Assembly (NCBI GenBank): GCA_947455845.1
Contig: CANGQE010000082.1
Location: forward strand, 1 to 6,351
Direction of reading: 5' to 3'
Source: Rickettsiales bacterium
GTDB taxonomy: Bacteria; Pseudomonadota; Alphaproteobacteria; Rickettsiales; UBA1997
DNA: 6,351 nucleotides
This document shows, one piece after another, positions 5,540 through 6,351 of this stretch. Each line of letters begins with the position of its first letter. Positions within the stretch are counted from its first letter, which is position 1. The notes beneath the pieces were generated by a model. It ran no database searches. It was not told the origin of the DNA and saw only the letters and a program-made list of their open reading frames with translations. The position numbers and the translations under genes are program-made.

Positions 5540-6351
5540 AACCAAATTTTTTGATTGTTATTTTTTTATTTTCGGCGTCACGCAAAGTGACTTGGAATTT
5601 TTTATTTTCAGATTTTTTTAGAGTTCCGATGCAGGTAAGATCAAGCTTTAAAGCCTTAGAGAGTTCTGCGATTTTTTTCTTATTTTTTGGATTGGCGGTA
5701 AAAACTAATTCGTAATCGTCGCCACCACAGAGTAGATCTAGAATTTTTATTTCGGGATTTATTTTTAGAAATTTTTTAGCTGCTTGGGAAATGGGAATAT
5801 GACTTAAATAAATCTCAGCGTCAAGTTTTGAAGTGGTGCAAATATGGCGTAAATCGGCGAGCAATCCGTCGGAAACATCGACAGCGCATTTTGATAATTT
5901 TTGTTCAAGCAGTTTTTTGCCAAGTTCAATACGGGGAGTGGGGAAAAAGTGACGATCAATAAGTGCTTTATTTGCTGGGGTGGGGAGGGCGTTTAATCCC
6001 AAAAAAGCGTCTCCAATTGTACCAGAAGTGTAAATTAAATCACCATCTTGAGCAGCACTGCGTAATAAGTTTTTACCTTTTTTAACGACGCCAAAAATTG
6101 TAATTGAAAAAAATAGTTTTTCTGCGGAAACGGTGTCGCCGCCAATCAAACACAGGTTAAATTCATCTTGTACCGACTTTAATCCGCGGGCGAATTCTTG
6201 AATAAATTTTGGATCAAGATCTTTGCTTTTAGAAAATCCCAGCAGGTAGTGAATTGGTGTTGCTCCTGATGCAGCAAGGTCGGAAAGATTGGTGCGCAAC
6301 AGTTTCGAGGCGATTTTAAAGCCGCCATCTTGGCGGAGAAAATGGATATCT
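5529..6351 (-). CDS. thiL: Thiamine-monophosphate kinase ThiL (N-terminus beyond window)
   Basis: ThiL phosphorylates thiamine monophosphate with ATP to give thiamine diphosphate, the active cofactor. The frame is open to the right edge. The 273 visible residues start DIHFLRQDGG and lack roughly the first 50, including the first metal-binding aspartates. Clear signatures follow: LLRTNLSDLAASGATP (residues 17-32 of the visible part), LIGGDT (68-73), the AIR-synthase-like GDLIYTSGTIGDA (103-115), CAVDVSDGLLADLRHI (155-170) and LLCGGDDYELVF (206-217). A TTG at 6299 could be mistaken for a start, but the family sequence DIHF...KLL continues upstream of it, so the gene is partial rather than short. 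The stop overlaps the RDD start by 11 bases. The promoter for the thiL-RDD-lpxC unit must lie to the right of the window. Confidence 0.95.
   Translation of the reverse strand, partial: DIHFLRQDGGFKIASKLLRTNLSDLAASGATPIHYLLGFSKSKDLDPKFIQEFARGLKSVQDEFNLCLIGGDTVSAEKLFFSITIFGVVKKGKNLLRSAAQDGDLIYTSGTIGDAFLGLNALPTPANKALIDRHFFPTPRIELGKKLLEQKLSKCAVDVSDGLLADLRHICTTSKLDAEIYLSHIPISQAAKKFLKINPEIKILDLLCGGDDYELVFTANPKNKKKIAELSKALKLDLTCIGTLKKSENKKFQVTLRDAENKKITIKKFGYEH

Noticed and set aside
6297..6299. TTG start giving a 256-residue ThiL
   Set aside because: ThiL-type sequence (DIHF, KLLRTNLSDL) continues in frame upstream to the window edge, so the gene is partial.
1..6351. CRISPR array, tRNA or rRNA gene, or a transposase
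   Set aside because: No regularly spaced direct repeats, no cloverleaf with CCA-type end and no transposase-like frame were seen on either strand.

Overview
The window looks like an AT-rich chromosome segment of a Gram-negative bacterium, most likely an alphaproteobacterium near the Rickettsiales/Holosporales. An LpxC (lipid A pathway) is present, and its segments such as EHLMAAIWGCGIDN and IPIMDGSSEPFVF read to me like rickettsial LpxC. The ThiL also has an alphaproteobacterial look. This placement is from memory of the families, not from a search. All three stop codons are used as stops, which fits the standard code.

Left part (1-3787), accessory in character. A truncated RhuM-family gene ends at 124. 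A promoter-bearing gap leads to an intact class II Fic AMP-transferase gene (298-1617). A large branched palindromic element (1629-1800) follows. Next, on the minus strand, comes a two-gene unit of an ArsC/YfgD-like thioredoxin-fold reductase (2266-2610) and a TfoX N-terminal-domain protein (1850-2266). A RhuM-Fic/DOC fusion gene (2792-3787) follows, broken by a single in-frame TAG at 3494-3496. RhuM and Fic modules therefore occur repeatedly here: RhuM remnant, Fic, RhuM-Fic. This resembles a toxin-antitoxin or phage-related gene set in partial decay.

Right part (3820-6351), housekeeping. A second, unrelated 101-bp palindromic element (3820-3920) lies between the converging rhuM-fic and lpxC genes. 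A tight minus-strand operon then reads thiL (5' end beyond the window) to an RDD-family membrane protein to lpxC.

Most striking observation. Both RhuM copies carry a long inverted repeat inside the coding sequence at exactly the same aligned nucleotide, the third base of aligned codons K33 and K68. The repeat sequences are completely different: 12-bp arms around one base in the fragment, 11-bp arms around five bases in the fusion gene. Structure and position are conserved while sequence is not. This suggests a diversified DNA site embedded in the gene, for example one recognised by the gene's own product.
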